A stretch of 11,343 nt of DNA from Phycisphaerales bacterium UBA4658. Lineage in GTDB: Bacteria; Planctomycetota; Phycisphaerae; Phycisphaerales; UBA1924. Positions 1 to 7,709 of this stretch are shown piece after piece. Location of the stretch: assembly GCA_002405485.1 (NCBI GenBank), contig DHLW01000059.1, positions 14,029 through 25,371 on the forward strand, given 5' to 3'. The notes below the pieces were generated by a model that had not been told where the DNA came from, searched no databases, and saw only the letters and a list, made by a program, of their open reading frames with translations. The position numbers and the translations under genes were made by a program. Positions within the stretch are counted from its first letter, which is position 1. Each line of letters opens with the position of its first letter.

Positions 1-47
1 TCCGCTGCGACTACCAGCGCGGCGGGTTTGTGTTCGAGAAGTCCTGA
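1..47 (+). CDS. 3' end of an unidentified protein (partial)
   Basis: An open frame runs in from the left edge and encodes 14 residues (RCDYQRGGFVFEKS) before a TGA at 45-47. The residue mix is protein-like, and the stop is followed by an inverted repeat and then a convergent gene, which fits a real gene end. Too little is present to name a family or to exclude a chance open frame. Confidence 0.35.
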   Translation, partial: RCDYQRGGFVFEKS

Positions 48-77
48 GTTCGTCTCTCGCTTCTCGCGGCTCAGGAC
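41..77. terminator. inverted repeat between convergent genes, possible terminator
   Basis: GTCCTGAG at 41-48 is matched perfectly by CTCAGGAC at 70-77, with a 21-base loop. The left arm contains the stop codon of the gene ending at 47. One bulged base lets AA at 39-40 also pair with TT at 79-80. There is no clean T-run, and an 8-bp repeat with a loop this long can arise by chance, so the terminator role is inferred mainly from its place between two converging genes. Confidence 0.3.
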
Positions 78-135
78 CTTCATCCGGCACCGGGCCGTTC
101 GAGCGACAGCGGCAGTTCGGGCGATCGGTGCGGAC

Positions 136-3100
136 TCACGGGCACCCGGCAAACCACCCGTTCAGGAAGCTGAACACATCCTGGATCTCGGTCGTTCCCG
201 ATCCGTCAAAGTCCGCCGCCGGGTTGCCGCCAAAGAACAGGTTGAGAAAGTCGAAGATGTCCTGAGTCGAAAGCTCCGCGTCGGAGTTCACGTCCGCCCG
301 GCATCGCGCTCCCAGCCGAACGCGATCGAAGCTCGCGGCGCACAGCGTGCTCGCGTTATTCGCGCTGTACAACCCCAGATAGCTGCCGACAAAGCCCGTC
401 GCGGCAAAGACATCGCCCAGCGGCACCCAGTTGAACCCATCCAGCGAGTACCACGGCCGTGCGGCGTTGGCGTTCACGCGCTCCATCCGCAGATAGATCG
501 GCAGCGTCACGTTCGGCAGGATCTGCTGGAAGCCCGATCCGCCGAAAGAGCCGCTGCGGTTGATGAGCACAAGCTGGCGGTCCGGCGTGACCAGCAGCGC
601 GACCTGCGCCGATTGGCCGATGAGCTGCTGGCGATACATCACGCCGGCGTTGCCCGTTGTGCCGCAGGGGATCGCGGTGATCCGCGCCTGCACTTCCACA
701 TTGCTGAACGCGGTGAGCTGCTGATACGCATAGTGCAGCCCGTCAAAGAACCCGCCGGGACCGCCTCCGGAGCCGAAGATCGTGAACGAGCGCCCGCCGT
801 CGGGCGTGGTCGCATAGCCGATGGCATTTGCGCCACCGACGTCATCGTTGTCCCACGGCGGCGGCAGGGGGTTCACCACCAGGACCGAGACATCGTCGCT
901 CGTGGTGGCCACGCCGTCGGAAGCCGAGAGTCGCAGCACGTACGTCCCGTTCTGCGGAAACGTGGCGACCGCGGTGGGGCTGTCCGGCAGGCTGAACGTC
1001 ACGCCCGTGCTGGGGCCGGAAACGACCGACCACCCGATCACGGTCGGCACGCCGCCCGGGGGCGCCGGTTGTCCATCGTCGGCGACCTCGCCACGCATGG
1101 GGATCGAGAAGCGCGGCGTCTGGACGACGTTGTCCGGGCCTGCGTTCACAGCGGGGTCGTAGTTCGTGAATCCCAGTCCGCCGAAGTACAGGTCCATCGC
1201 TTCGGCATGTCCGACGCGCCGGTTGAACAGCCGCAGATCATCGAGCAGACCCGTGTATGTGCGCCCGGCGGAGTTGGGCCGGCCCAGGCGCAGGAAGGCG
1301 GAGATCGGGAAGCTGTTGAACGTTGTGCGGGCCACGCTGGCGCGTCGGCCGTTGACAAACATCTCGCTGTATCCCTCGCCGGAGCCGTCGGGCGCCGGAG
1401 CGGCCCGGTCCCAGCTGACGACGATGTGATGCCACTGGCCATCGTTCAGCGGGCGGTTGGAGGACAGCGCGAGATCCGTGCTGCCCCCTTCGATGAAGAA
1501 GTTGACGTTGCCGCCGGCGACGAAGTTCAGATGCAGCTCGTTCTGGTTGCCCCCGCCGTTGGCGTTGCCGTCGGTCGTGTCCGTGCCGTACAGGATCATC
1601 CCGAGATCCGAGTATGCGAAGCTGGAGTTGATCCAGACCGAGATCGCGCCCTGGTCTGTCGAGAGTGCGGGCGAGGCGACCGAGGTCGGAATCGTGCCCG
1701 ACGCCCCACCCGAGAGCGAGAGGGCGTTCGCGAAGCGGCCCGGGACGAACGCCGCCGCGCCCGACAGCGTCGCCGTGCGTGCGCCGAGCGCATCGCTCGC
1801 CGAGAGTCCGGTCGTTTCGTCGAAGAGATACTGGTTGCTTGCCGCGGGATACGCCGGCGGCGTCGGAGCGGGGATGCGTCCGGAGTACAAACCCAGCGTC
1901 GCGCCCCGGAAGAACCCCACGCGCCCGCCGGTCTCGGTGTCGTGCAGCCGGCGCTTCACGCCGTTGAGTTCGTGCTCGATGACCACCGTGTGGTCGCTGC
2001 CGGGCACGAACGATGACTCGCCGATGACCACCGACAGCTCGGAATCCACAGCGCGGAACATCGGCTGTTGCAGCGGCAGCGTTTCCACGGGATAGACGAG
2101 CGTTCCCAGAATCTCTGTGCGTCCCGGGTTGATCCCGCCCGGGCCGCCGGCGAAAGTCTCGACCGCCGTGCCCTGCTTCTCGGTCTTGATCCCGAGAATC
2201 CACGCCGTGCCGCCGGTGTTGGTGATCTTGACGCCTGAGTTTTCCGGATTGGCCTGGCGGAAGTACGCCGTGTGTCCGGCACCGATGCGCCAGTCGTTGA
2301 AGGTCAGGTCCTCAGCGAAGACGGTGCCCGGGCCGTTGCCGCGATACGCCCGCCCGAACTGCGCATTGCGCACCACGAGCGTGCGGCTGGTCGCCGAGTG
2401 CTCGAACCAGTGAAAGTCCTCCGTCACCGCACCGAGCGTGCTGTCGCTGAACCGCTCGACAACGATCGTCGGCTCCACGCCCGAGGCAACGGTGAACGCC
2501 GCCGTGCCGGACGTTCGCAGCGGGTCCAGCGCGGCGAAGGCCGACTCCATGCCGATCACCCGTCGCACGCTCCCGCGCAGAGTCACGCCCTGGGCAAAGT
2601 GATACCCGCCCGCCGGGAAGTACACCGTGGTCGCGCCGGAGTCGATCGCCGCCTGCACCGCGGCGGAGTCGTCGGCGTTGTCGTTGGCGACCGCCCCGAA
2701 GCTCGTCACGCTCGCCCATGTCGCCGGCGGATCCCACGCCACCTCCGGCGTGTCCAGCACCGGCAGGTTCAGCGACATCGGCTGAGACGCGCTCGCACCT
2801 CCGCCCGGCTCCGACCAGAGCGCAATCGGCCGGGGCATCACGTACTCGCCCGGGATGCTCGCTCCCGGCACCAGCACGCCATCATCGCGGAGCACCGCGG
2901 CGAACCCTGTGCTCTGGATATTCCGCAGATACACCCCGCTCCCGCGGAGGTCCATCGCCGGGATCGCGCTTGCCGTCCCTTCGCCCGTGAGCGTCGCGTC
3001 GATGATCGTCAGCACCGCCCATGCGAAGTTGTTCTGCGTGTTCAAGTCCTGTTGAATCACGGGTGCCGAGCCGGTGTATGTCAGCCCGCGGATCGCCGCG

Positions 3101-3840
3101 ATGTTCCAGATGTTGCGGATGCCCACGACGCGCGGCCGCTCGATGACCAGGTTCTCGAACACGAACCCGTACTCGGTCCCGCCGAAGCTCAACGCGGTGT
3201 CGAACCCGGTGATTGAGACGTTGCGGACCATGCCCGGCCCCTTGTCCGTTCCGTTCAGATCAAGCCCGATCACGCCGACGCGGTTCGGATCGCTCGAACG
3301 GATCGTCACATTGCGCAGCGAGCCCTGGTTGTTGGGATGGAACTTCACGCCGTGCGCGCCGGGGTTGCCCACGCCGGTGTCCACCGTCAGATCAAAGATG
3401 CTGATCCGAAACTCGTTGGCGCTGAAGCCCGTGTCCAGACGCGTGCTCAGAACGTGCCGCGGGGATCCCGGAGTCTGAAAGCTCGCCGCGTTGTCGCTCA
3501 GCTTGATGATCGTGCCCGCACGGCTCTGGCCCTGCAGCGTGATCCGCGATGACGGAAACGCCACCGTCCCCGTGACCCTGTAGACCCCGTCGAGCAGGTA
3601 CACCATCTTCGCGCTTGCGCCGCTCGGCCTCGCCGCGGCCAGGGCCGCATTGAGCGCGGCGGTGTCGTCGGCGACGCCATCTCCCACCGCGCCAAAGTCC
3701 GCCGCGTTGATCACGCCAGAACCCGCCGGAAACGCGATCCCCTGACCGGCGGATCGAGGCGCCAAAGCAAATCCCCCAACCACCGCGGCGATCGTCGCCG
3801 CGACCACCGACACGCGACCGATCTGTGAAACGCTGTTCAT
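136..3840 (-). CDS. secreted multidomain protein: two pectate-lyase-like beta-helices, LamG, PKD-like, C-terminal dockerin-like module
   Basis: This is a 1234-residue exported protein, probably a carbohydrate-binding or carbohydrate-degrading surface or secreted enzyme; its substrate is not known. Residues 1-33 form a signal peptide with a hydrophobic core at about 9-26. Residues ~42-330 begin with INAADFGAVGDGVADDTAAL, the hallmark of the Pectate_lyase_3/glycosyl-hydrolase-28-like beta-helix. A second copy starts at ~378 (SFGAVANDNADDSAAVQAAI). Residues ~670-885 are a LamG/concanavalin-A-like domain (GQWHHIVVSWD at 801-811, LLDDLRLFNRRV at 865-876). Residues ~896-990 are PKD/REJ-like, and ~996-1178 form another beta-sandwich. 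Residues 1180-1234 hold two dockerin-like calcium loops (D1183/N1185/D1187/D1194 and D1210/D1212/S1214/D1221) ending in GCP. The open frame extends 94 codons upstream, but that part is not protein-like. The ATG at 3840 is chosen because the signal peptide starts there. It has only a weak GGGG-type ribosome-binding sequence. Confidence 0.88.
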   Translation of the reverse strand: MNSVSQIGRVSVVAATIAAVVGGFALAPRSAGQGIAFPAGSGVINAADFGAVGDGVADDTAALNAALAAARPSGASAKMVYLLDGVYRVTGTVAFPSSRITLQGQSRAGTIIKLSDNAASFQTPGSPRHVLSTRLDTGFSANEFRISIFDLTVDTGVGNPGAHGVKFHPNNQGSLRNVTIRSSDPNRVGVIGLDLNGTDKGPGMVRNVSITGFDTALSFGGTEYGFVFENLVIERPRVVGIRNIWNIAAIRGLTYTGSAPVIQQDLNTQNNFAWAVLTIIDATLTGEGTASAIPAMDLRGSGVYLRNIQSTGFAAVLRDDGVLVPGASIPGEYVMPRPIALWSEPGGGASASQPMSLNLPVLDTPEVAWDPPATWASVTSFGAVANDNADDSAAVQAAIDSGATTVYFPAGGYHFAQGVTLRGSVRRVIGMESAFAALDPLRTSGTAAFTVASGVEPTIVVERFSDSTLGAVTEDFHWFEHSATSRTLVVRNAQFGRAYRGNGPGTVFAEDLTFNDWRIGAGHTAYFRQANPENSGVKITNTGGTAWILGIKTEKQGTAVETFAGGPGGINPGRTEILGTLVYPVETLPLQQPMFRAVDSELSVVIGESSFVPGSDHTVVIEHELNGVKRRLHDTETGGRVGFFRGATLGLYSGRIPAPTPPAYPAASNQYLFDETTGLSASDALGARTATLSGAAAFVPGRFANALSLSGGASGTIPTSVASPALSTDQGAISVWINSSFAYSDLGMILYGTDTTDGNANGGGNQNELHLNFVAGGNVNFFIEGGSTDLALSSNRPLNDGQWHHIVVSWDRAAPAPDGSGEGYSEMFVNGRRASVARTTFNSFPISAFLRLGRPNSAGRTYTGLLDDLRLFNRRVGHAEAMDLYFGGLGFTNYDPAVNAGPDNVVQTPRFSIPMRGEVADDGQPAPPGGVPTVIGWSVVSGPSTGVTFSLPDSPTAVATFPQNGTYVLRLSASDGVATTSDDVSVLVVNPLPPPWDNDDVGGANAIGYATTPDGGRSFTIFGSGGGPGGFFDGLHYAYQQLTAFSNVEVQARITAIPCGTTGNAGVMYRQQLIGQSAQVALLVTPDRQLVLINRSGSFGGSGFQQILPNVTLPIYLRMERVNANAARPWYSLDGFNWVPLGDVFAATGFVGSYLGLYSANNASTLCAASFDRVRLGARCRADVNSDAELSTQDIFDFLNLFFGGNPAADFDGSGTTEIQDVFSFLNGWFAGCP

Positions 3841-4142
3841 GCTGAAACCCCGGATTCTGGAGCCGTGTGTGCGAGATGCTCGCCAGATCATCCGCCCCCA
3901 TGCCGCCGTCCGACCTTTCGCCCCGCCACCCGCGGCGGATGCCGAATCGCCACGCTCGACACTGATCGGCCGACATCGGCCACCGTTGGCCTCTGTCAGG
4001 CGTGCGCCGAAGGACCGTCCCCTCCGTCGCGCGTTCATCTGCCGCCGGAAACTCCGTACCGGCGATCGGCGACCTGCCTTGCCCAGCGTTCCCAAGGTCG
4101 CGCCCGTGACGTTGATCGACACGCGCGGCAGAGATCTCAGAG
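3841..4142 (-). promoter_or_regulatory. leader/intergenic region upstream of the pectate-lyase-like gene
   Basis: About 300 bases separate the stop of the phytase-like gene from the start of the pectate-lyase-like gene, both on the minus strand. Several frames stay open here, but their translations are rich in arginine and serine and look non-coding. The gap is long for a simple operon, so the downstream gene may have its own promoter. I see no convincing -35/-10 pair or terminator. The clearest structure is a set of 10-bp-phased repeats at 3965-3991, listed separately. Confidence 0.4.
3965..3991. repeat. three 10-bp-phased heptamer repeats, possible regulator site
   Basis: On the plus strand ATCGGCC occurs at 3965-3971 and 3975-3981, and the variant GTTGGCC at 3985-3991, so the units start exactly 10 bases apart. 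They lie about 125-150 bases upstream of the start codon at 3840. Units repeated at one helical turn put their faces on the same side of the DNA, as in binding sites of response regulators that bind as tandem dimers. The function is inferred; GC-rich sequence makes short repeats fairly common. Confidence 0.25.
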
Positions 4143-5426
4143 CTAGCGCACGAGTGTGCGGAGCGCCTCCTGAGGCACCGCGAACACCCAGATCCGCGTC
4201 GGCTGGTCTGCACGAAAGTCGTTGTCGCTGGTCACGATGAGCGTGCGACGACCATCGGGCAGGTCGGGGCCGAACGTGAGGCCCTCGATCTTCTCCGGCA
4301 TGCCGCTCCCGGCCAGGCCGAAGCGTGGGTCCATGAAGTCCAGCAGTTCACGCTTGCGCACCGGCGTGATGGTCTCCGGAAGGGCCCCGCCAGGCAATGC
4401 GCTCACGCCGCTCACGTCGGTCGCGCCCGTCAGGTCGATGAGATACAGCCCGCGCCGCCTTGCTGTCTCGCCCTCGCGTCCGTCGCGCTCGAGCACGATG
4501 AACGCGTTCTGGCTCACGGCGAGGATCTCGTTCACGCCATGCCGGGCCGACGTGAGCTGGTACACCCACTGCTTCGATGCGCCGGTCTCAACGTCGAGCG
4601 CCAGCATGCGGATGTTCATTCCGATGCGCTCGTTCTTGTCCGAGAGCGCATCGTCCTGCATGAGCGGGCTCTGCAGCATCGCCACGAGCGTGCGGCCGTC
4701 GGGCGTGAGCGCAAGCCCTTCAAACCCGCGATTGGGCAGACGACCCGCGGCGTTACCCGGGGGCAACTCTTCTTCCGGCGTCCCCGGCACCCGCACGCAG
4801 AACGCCTCCGGCACGGCGAACCTCCGAACCCGCTTCCCGGTGGAATCAAACTCATCGATCCACGGGCCGTACTCGTCGGAGATGTACCAGGTCGAGCGCG
4901 CACTGATGCGGAGGCCCTCGGCGTCAAAGCGCGGACCGGTCCGCTGGTCCCGCGGGTCGTACCCGCCGGTATAGCCCCACAGCGCCTCGCCGCGCTCGCA
5001 GGTCAGCAGGGTTGTCGAGAGCAGCTCAAACCGCACCGGCCGAGGATCGCCCGGACGAATCTGTATGCGGAGCGTCTGCGTGCGCGGACGAAACGCCGTG
5101 GCCCCGTCGCCCGGGCCGCGATCGTCCGCCGCGACATAGACATCGTCCTTGCCCGTAAAGTCGATCGCCGAGCCGAACGAGCCCAGGCGATCGTGGGGGA
5201 TGCGATCCCCGATGAGATTGCCCAGCCCGGAAAGATCTTTCGCATCCGCCGGCACCAGAGCGGCCCCGATGAGCTCGATGGTCCGAGGCCCTGCACCGTG
5301 CGGGCTCCCGTTTGGGTTCCCGTCGAGACCCCCGGCCCACGCGTTCGGCGCCGCCGCGATCAGAGCGAGCGTCCATGCCCACCCTTGACTGTCCGTGAAC
5401 ATGCCTGCAATCGAGCGGTGCCGCAT
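4143..5426 (-). CDS. secreted esterase-like protein of the phytase family (phytase-like beta-propeller)
   Basis: This 427-residue exported protein matches the 'esterase-like activity of phytase' family (PF13449), a six-bladed-propeller-like fold whose members are annotated as phosphoesterases with poorly known substrates. Visible family motifs are DDRGPGDG at 101-108, FDAEGLRIS at 167-175, [14 protein letters not shown] at 181-194, [11 protein letters not shown] at 234-244, [11 protein letters not shown] at 378-388 and TSDNDF at 399-404. The repeated acidic EGL motifs are expected metal- or substrate-site elements. The N-terminus has a signal peptide with a hydrophobic stretch at ~16-31 ([14 protein letters not shown]) and likely cleavage near residue 31. 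The start could be Met1 or Met9 (position 5402); neither has a clear ribosome-binding site. The next gene on the same strand lies about 300 bases downstream, and the gene upstream is divergent. Length fits the family. Confidence 0.85.
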   Translation of the reverse strand: MRHRSIAGMFTDSQGWAWTLALIAAAPNAWAGGLDGNPNGSPHGAGPRTIELIGAALVPADAKDLSGLGNLIGDRIPHDRLGSFGSAIDFTGKDDVYVAADDRGPGDGATAFRPRTQTLRIQIRPGDPRPVRFELLSTTLLTCERGEALWGYTGGYDPRDQRTGPRFDAEGLRISARSTWYISDEYGPWIDEFDSTGKRVRRFAVPEAFCVRVPGTPEEELPPGNAAGRLPNRGFEGLALTPDGRTLVAMLQSPLMQDDALSDKNERIGMNIRMLALDVETGASKQWVYQLTSARHGVNEILAVSQNAFIVLERDGREGETARRRGLYLIDLTGATDVSGVSALPGGALPETITPVRKRELLDFMDPRFGLAGSGMPEKIEGLTFGPDLPDGRRTLIVTSDNDFRADQPTRIWVFAVPQEALRTLVR

Positions 5427-5723
5427 GAGACAAACATAGTTTCTCGCGGCGACGACACCGCGTGTGATCCTCCCCCGCGCAGGGCGTTTACACGTTCTTC
5501 ACACTGCATGCCGAAGTCGCGTCTGTGCCGCTCTCGTGGGCGTGGACAGCCTGTCTGTCAGCGCCGACCTGGCAGGCCAGGTGGCGTGTCGATGACTGCA
5601 CGATCTTTGCGTGATCTTCATGGTGCGTGCAATGTGAAGGAGTGGTTCCGGCTCGTATTCTCCGCCTCCGCGGACCGAGCTGCTTCGTGTTCCGCACACC
5701 GCCGAGCGCGCGAGCACGATCCC
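5427..5723. promoter_or_regulatory. divergent intergenic region between phytase-like gene and pseudopilin gene
   Basis: This 297-base region separates two outward-reading genes and must hold the promoters of both. I cannot point to a confident -35/-10 pair. An AAGGAG sequence near 5637-5642 has no start codon at the right spacing and so is probably not used. The plus frame is open throughout, but its translation is not conserved-looking. The most notable element is the dyad at 5562-5586. Confidence 0.5.
5562..5586. promoter_or_regulatory. near-perfect palindrome, candidate operator
   Basis: ACCTGGC at 5567-5573 and GCCAGGT at 5576-5582 form a perfect 7-bp dyad around a 2-base centre. CGCC at 5562-5565 and GGCG at 5583-5586 extend it to 11 base pairs if G5566 is bulged. 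It sits about 140 bases upstream of the pseudopilin start and about 140 bases upstream of the phytase-like start. The tiny centre and the lack of a T-run argue against a terminator and for a dimeric repressor or activator site. The regulator is unknown. Confidence 0.4.
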
Positions 5724-6695
5724 ATGGCCAGCCGTCCTCAACCCGTCGGTCGCGACGGGTTCACCCTCATCGAACTCCTGGTCGTCATCGCGATCATCGC
5801 GATCCTCGTGTCGCTGCTTCTTCCAGCGCTCTCTTCGGCGCGTGAGTCCGCCCGGACCGCGGCGTGCGGATCGAACCTTCGGCAACTGGGCGTCGCGGCA
5901 CTCGCTTACTCCAACGAGAACCGGACATTTCTCTCCTCCGGCCCTTTCGACAACCGGCGCAAGAGCGGCTATGGCCCGCTCGATCAGGTCGGCTGGGTCG
6001 CCGATTACAAGAACTCCGGCGCCGCCGATCCGGGCAAGCTGCTCTGCCCCTCAAGCCCGGGCCGGGTGAACAAGAACCTGAACCCCGCCCGCACCCAGCC
6101 CGCCGACCGCGCGTTCACGCAGACCGAGCTGCGCCAGCTCATCACCGACGGCTACAACTCGAACTACTGCCAGTCGTGGTACATGGCGTACACCGCGCCC
6201 CGGGCCAACTCCCCGGCGCAGGCCCCCGACATGAAGGACATCCGCTACGTCGTCGGCCCGCTCAAGGCCGACGTCATCGGCGCCGCCTCCAGCACCGACA
6301 AGGTCCCGCTCTTTGGCGACGGCACGAGCAAGCCCACCGATGGCGATGCGGTCTTCGCCCTCGACGGCCAGACATTCGTCGGTGCTCGCGCCACCGGAGA
6401 TGGTCCCGTCAGCGGCTTCGTCCCAGGACAGGGCTCGGTCTGGGGTCGGCAGAACTACACCGACTTCGGGCCTGTGCACGGCCGGGGCGGCTTCAGCATC
6501 CGCGCAGGGCACGACAGAAACGTCGGTCAGATCGTCTTCGCCGACGGTCATGTTTCCAACTTCCGCGACAAGAACGGCGACGGTGAGTTCGGCTTCCGCC
6601 CGGGCATCATCCAGGGCATCAGCACCATCGTCTACGACGAGCTGGAGCCCAAGGTCTTCGGCGGGTGGCTCACTCGCTCCGGCCTGCCGTTCTGA
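5724..6695 (+). CDS. prepilin-type N-terminal cleavage/methylation protein (pseudopilin, planctomycete DG-tail family)
   Basis: This 323-residue protein is a type IV pilin-like or type II secretion pseudopilin. Its short leader ends at G12, followed by F13-TLIE with E17 at mature position +5, then a hydrophobic helix through ~residue 35. This is the substrate signature of prepilin peptidase and predicts inner-membrane insertion and assembly into a pseudopilus. Residues 49-63 ([15 protein letters not shown]) are the conserved segment after the helix in planctomycete pseudopilins. Near the end, H263, D274-G275-H276-V277 resembles the H-X9-DG motif, but with ten intervening residues. [10 protein letters not shown] (282-291) looks like a calcium loop, followed by the family ending [13 protein letters not shown]. 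The ATG at 5724 is chosen because it gives a normal short leader; the frame is open far upstream. No clear ribosome-binding site is present. Planctomycetes carry many such orphan pseudopilins of unknown role. Confidence 0.85.
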   Translation: MASRPQPVGRDGFTLIELLVVIAIIAILVSLLLPALSSARESARTAACGSNLRQLGVAALAYSNENRTFLSSGPFDNRRKSGYGPLDQVGWVADYKNSGAADPGKLLCPSSPGRVNKNLNPARTQPADRAFTQTELRQLITDGYNSNYCQSWYMAYTAPRANSPAQAPDMKDIRYVVGPLKADVIGAASSTDKVPLFGDGTSKPTDGDAVFALDGQTFVGARATGDGPVSGFVPGQGSVWGRQNYTDFGPVHGRGGFSIRAGHDRNVGQIVFADGHVSNFRDKNGDGEFGFRPGIIQGISTIVYDELEPKVFGGWLTRSGLPF

Positions 6696-6833
6696 GCCAC
6701 GCCGATGGCCATGCCGCCCGGCCTCAGATCGAGGGCGGCGAGCAGTGGGGGATCGATCATCGGGGACGGGATCACGGTGCGCGGCTCGCAGCCGCCGAGT
6801 CAGTCAGGCAACCCGCTCGAAGGAGATGTTCGG
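6696..6833 (+). promoter_or_regulatory. short intergenic region with a ribosome-binding site for the next gene
   Basis: These 138 bases separate the pseudopilin stop from the next start. AAGGAG at 6820-6825 lies 8 bases before the ATG at 6834. This is the only strong Shine-Dalgarno site I see in the left part of the window, and it fixes that start. A 6-bp hairpin (GCGGCT CGC AGCCGC, 6781-6795) is present but has no T-run. Confidence 0.5.
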
Positions 6834-7709
6834 ATGCGTGTGCGTAGTTCCCTTGCGTTGCTCATCGCCCTGGCCTGCGCCGGCACCGCGATGGGCCAGA
6901 CCCAGATCGCCCGATGGTCGTTCAACGGCGTCTCGCCCTCGCTCAGCTCCGACAACGGGCTGGGCACCTCCAGCGTCCTCGGCGGGCTCACCCAGCTCTT
7001 CGATGGCGGCAGCCCGAACGACGCGGTCGCCAACAACCAGTCGATGCGCCTCCAGCAGTTCTCGGGCACGGCGCCCAGCGGCTCGCAGGGCGCCCAGTTC
7101 AACGTCTCCACCGTGGGCTTCAACACCGTCACCGTCACCTGGGACCAGCGCCACTCCAACAGCGCCAGCCGCTTCACCCAGTTCTCCTACTCCATCGACG
7201 GCTCCACCTTCATCACCGCCGGACTGCCCGACAACGGCCTGCTGAGCTACTCCTTCGGCGATAGCTGGGCGCTCGCCCGCACCGTGGATCTTTCGACGAT
7301 CCCCGGCGTGAACAACAACCCGAACTTCCGCTTCCGGCTCACCGCCGTGCACGACCCCAGCACCGGCGCCTATGCCGCCGCCGCCGACGGCGCGACGTTC
7401 GCCGTGCCGCTCGCCAGCGAACGCGGCGAGGTCATCCTGGCGCCGCAGTTCGGCGCCGACTTCCTGACCTTCGCCACGCGTCCGCGCCGCGGGGCCGGCG
7501 GCGTGCGCCTCTACGCGCTCCGACTGGCCGACCGCACCGGGCTGTTCCCGGACGGCCGCAAGTTCCGCCGGATCGACCTCAGCGGCAACCGGGATGGGAT
7601 GGCCGCCTTCGGCCCCTACACTGTGCTGACCGGCACGCAGGGCCTGTTGCTGGTCGGTTCGGCGGCCGAACTCACGTCGCCCACTTCGCCGACCAAGCCA
7701 CCCAAATGA
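6834..7709 (+). CDS. secreted beta-sandwich protein with an unrelated C-terminal tail (probable chimera or fusion)
   Basis: The frame encodes 291 residues. Residues 1-21 are a signal peptide (MRVRSSLALLIALACAG, cleavage likely after AMG). The AAGGAG site at 6820-6825 selects this start over an in-frame ATG at 6705. Residues ~24-183 resemble exported planctomycete proteins that often carry a C-terminal sorting domain: IARWSFNG at 25-32, VTVTWDQRHSNSASRF at 98-113, FSYSIDGSTF at 117-126 and NNPNFRFRLTAVHDP at 161-175. In that family I expect a GTWRFDMV-like ending soon afterwards. Instead, after AYAAAA (179-184) the sequence becomes ATFAVPLASERGEVILAPQF and continues to LLLVGSAAEL and a proline/threonine-rich end. 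I do not recognise this tail. Its TGA overlaps the next start (ATGA), so the tail belongs with the downstream operon. The frame is open; the identity on either side of ~7374-7390 is what changes. Confidence 0.6.
   Translation: MRVRSSLALLIALACAGTAMGQTQIARWSFNGVSPSLSSDNGLGTSSVLGGLTQLFDGGSPNDAVANNQSMRLQQFSGTAPSGSQGAQFNVSTVGFNTVTVTWDQRHSNSASRFTQFSYSIDGSTFITAGLPDNGLLSYSFGDSWALARTVDLSTIPGVNNNPNFRFRLTAVHDPSTGAYAAAADGATFAVPLASERGEVILAPQFGADFLTFATRPRRGAGGVRLYALRLADRTGLFPDGRKFRRIDLSGNRDGMAAFGPYTVLTGTQGLLLVGSAAELTSPTSPTKPPK
7374..7390. other. apparent sequence discontinuity (assembly junction or recombination point)
   Basis: Protein family, codon preference and gene organisation all change here. Upstream, by hand count in the pseudopilin gene and the first 180 codons of the next gene, CTC is the commonest leucine codon (about 21 CTC to 13 CTG). 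In the gene at 7706-8860 it is roughly 13 CTC to 27 CTG. The local sequence is a GCC-rich run (TATGCCGCCGCCGCCGAC), the kind of low-complexity stretch where assemblers or recombination can join unrelated sequences. The exact base cannot be fixed by eye. Confidence 0.5.

Noticed and set aside
28..2016. Long plus-strand open frame opposite the pectate-lyase-like gene
   Set aside because: Arginine-rich and without domains; it is the antisense shadow expected in GC-rich coding DNA.
3841..4122. In-frame 94-codon N-terminal extension of the pectate-lyase-like gene
   Set aside because: It is arginine/serine-rich with no domain character, and a clear signal peptide begins at the ATG at 3840.
4539..5723. 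Long upstream extension of the pseudopilin frame
   Set aside because: Most of it lies antisense to the phytase-like gene, and a prepilin leader is normally short, as it is from the ATG at 5724.
6781..6795. 6-bp hairpin GCGGCT-CGC-AGCCGC as a terminator of the pseudopilin gene
   Set aside because: Short, without a T-run and nearly 90 bases after the stop; such hairpins are frequent at this GC content.
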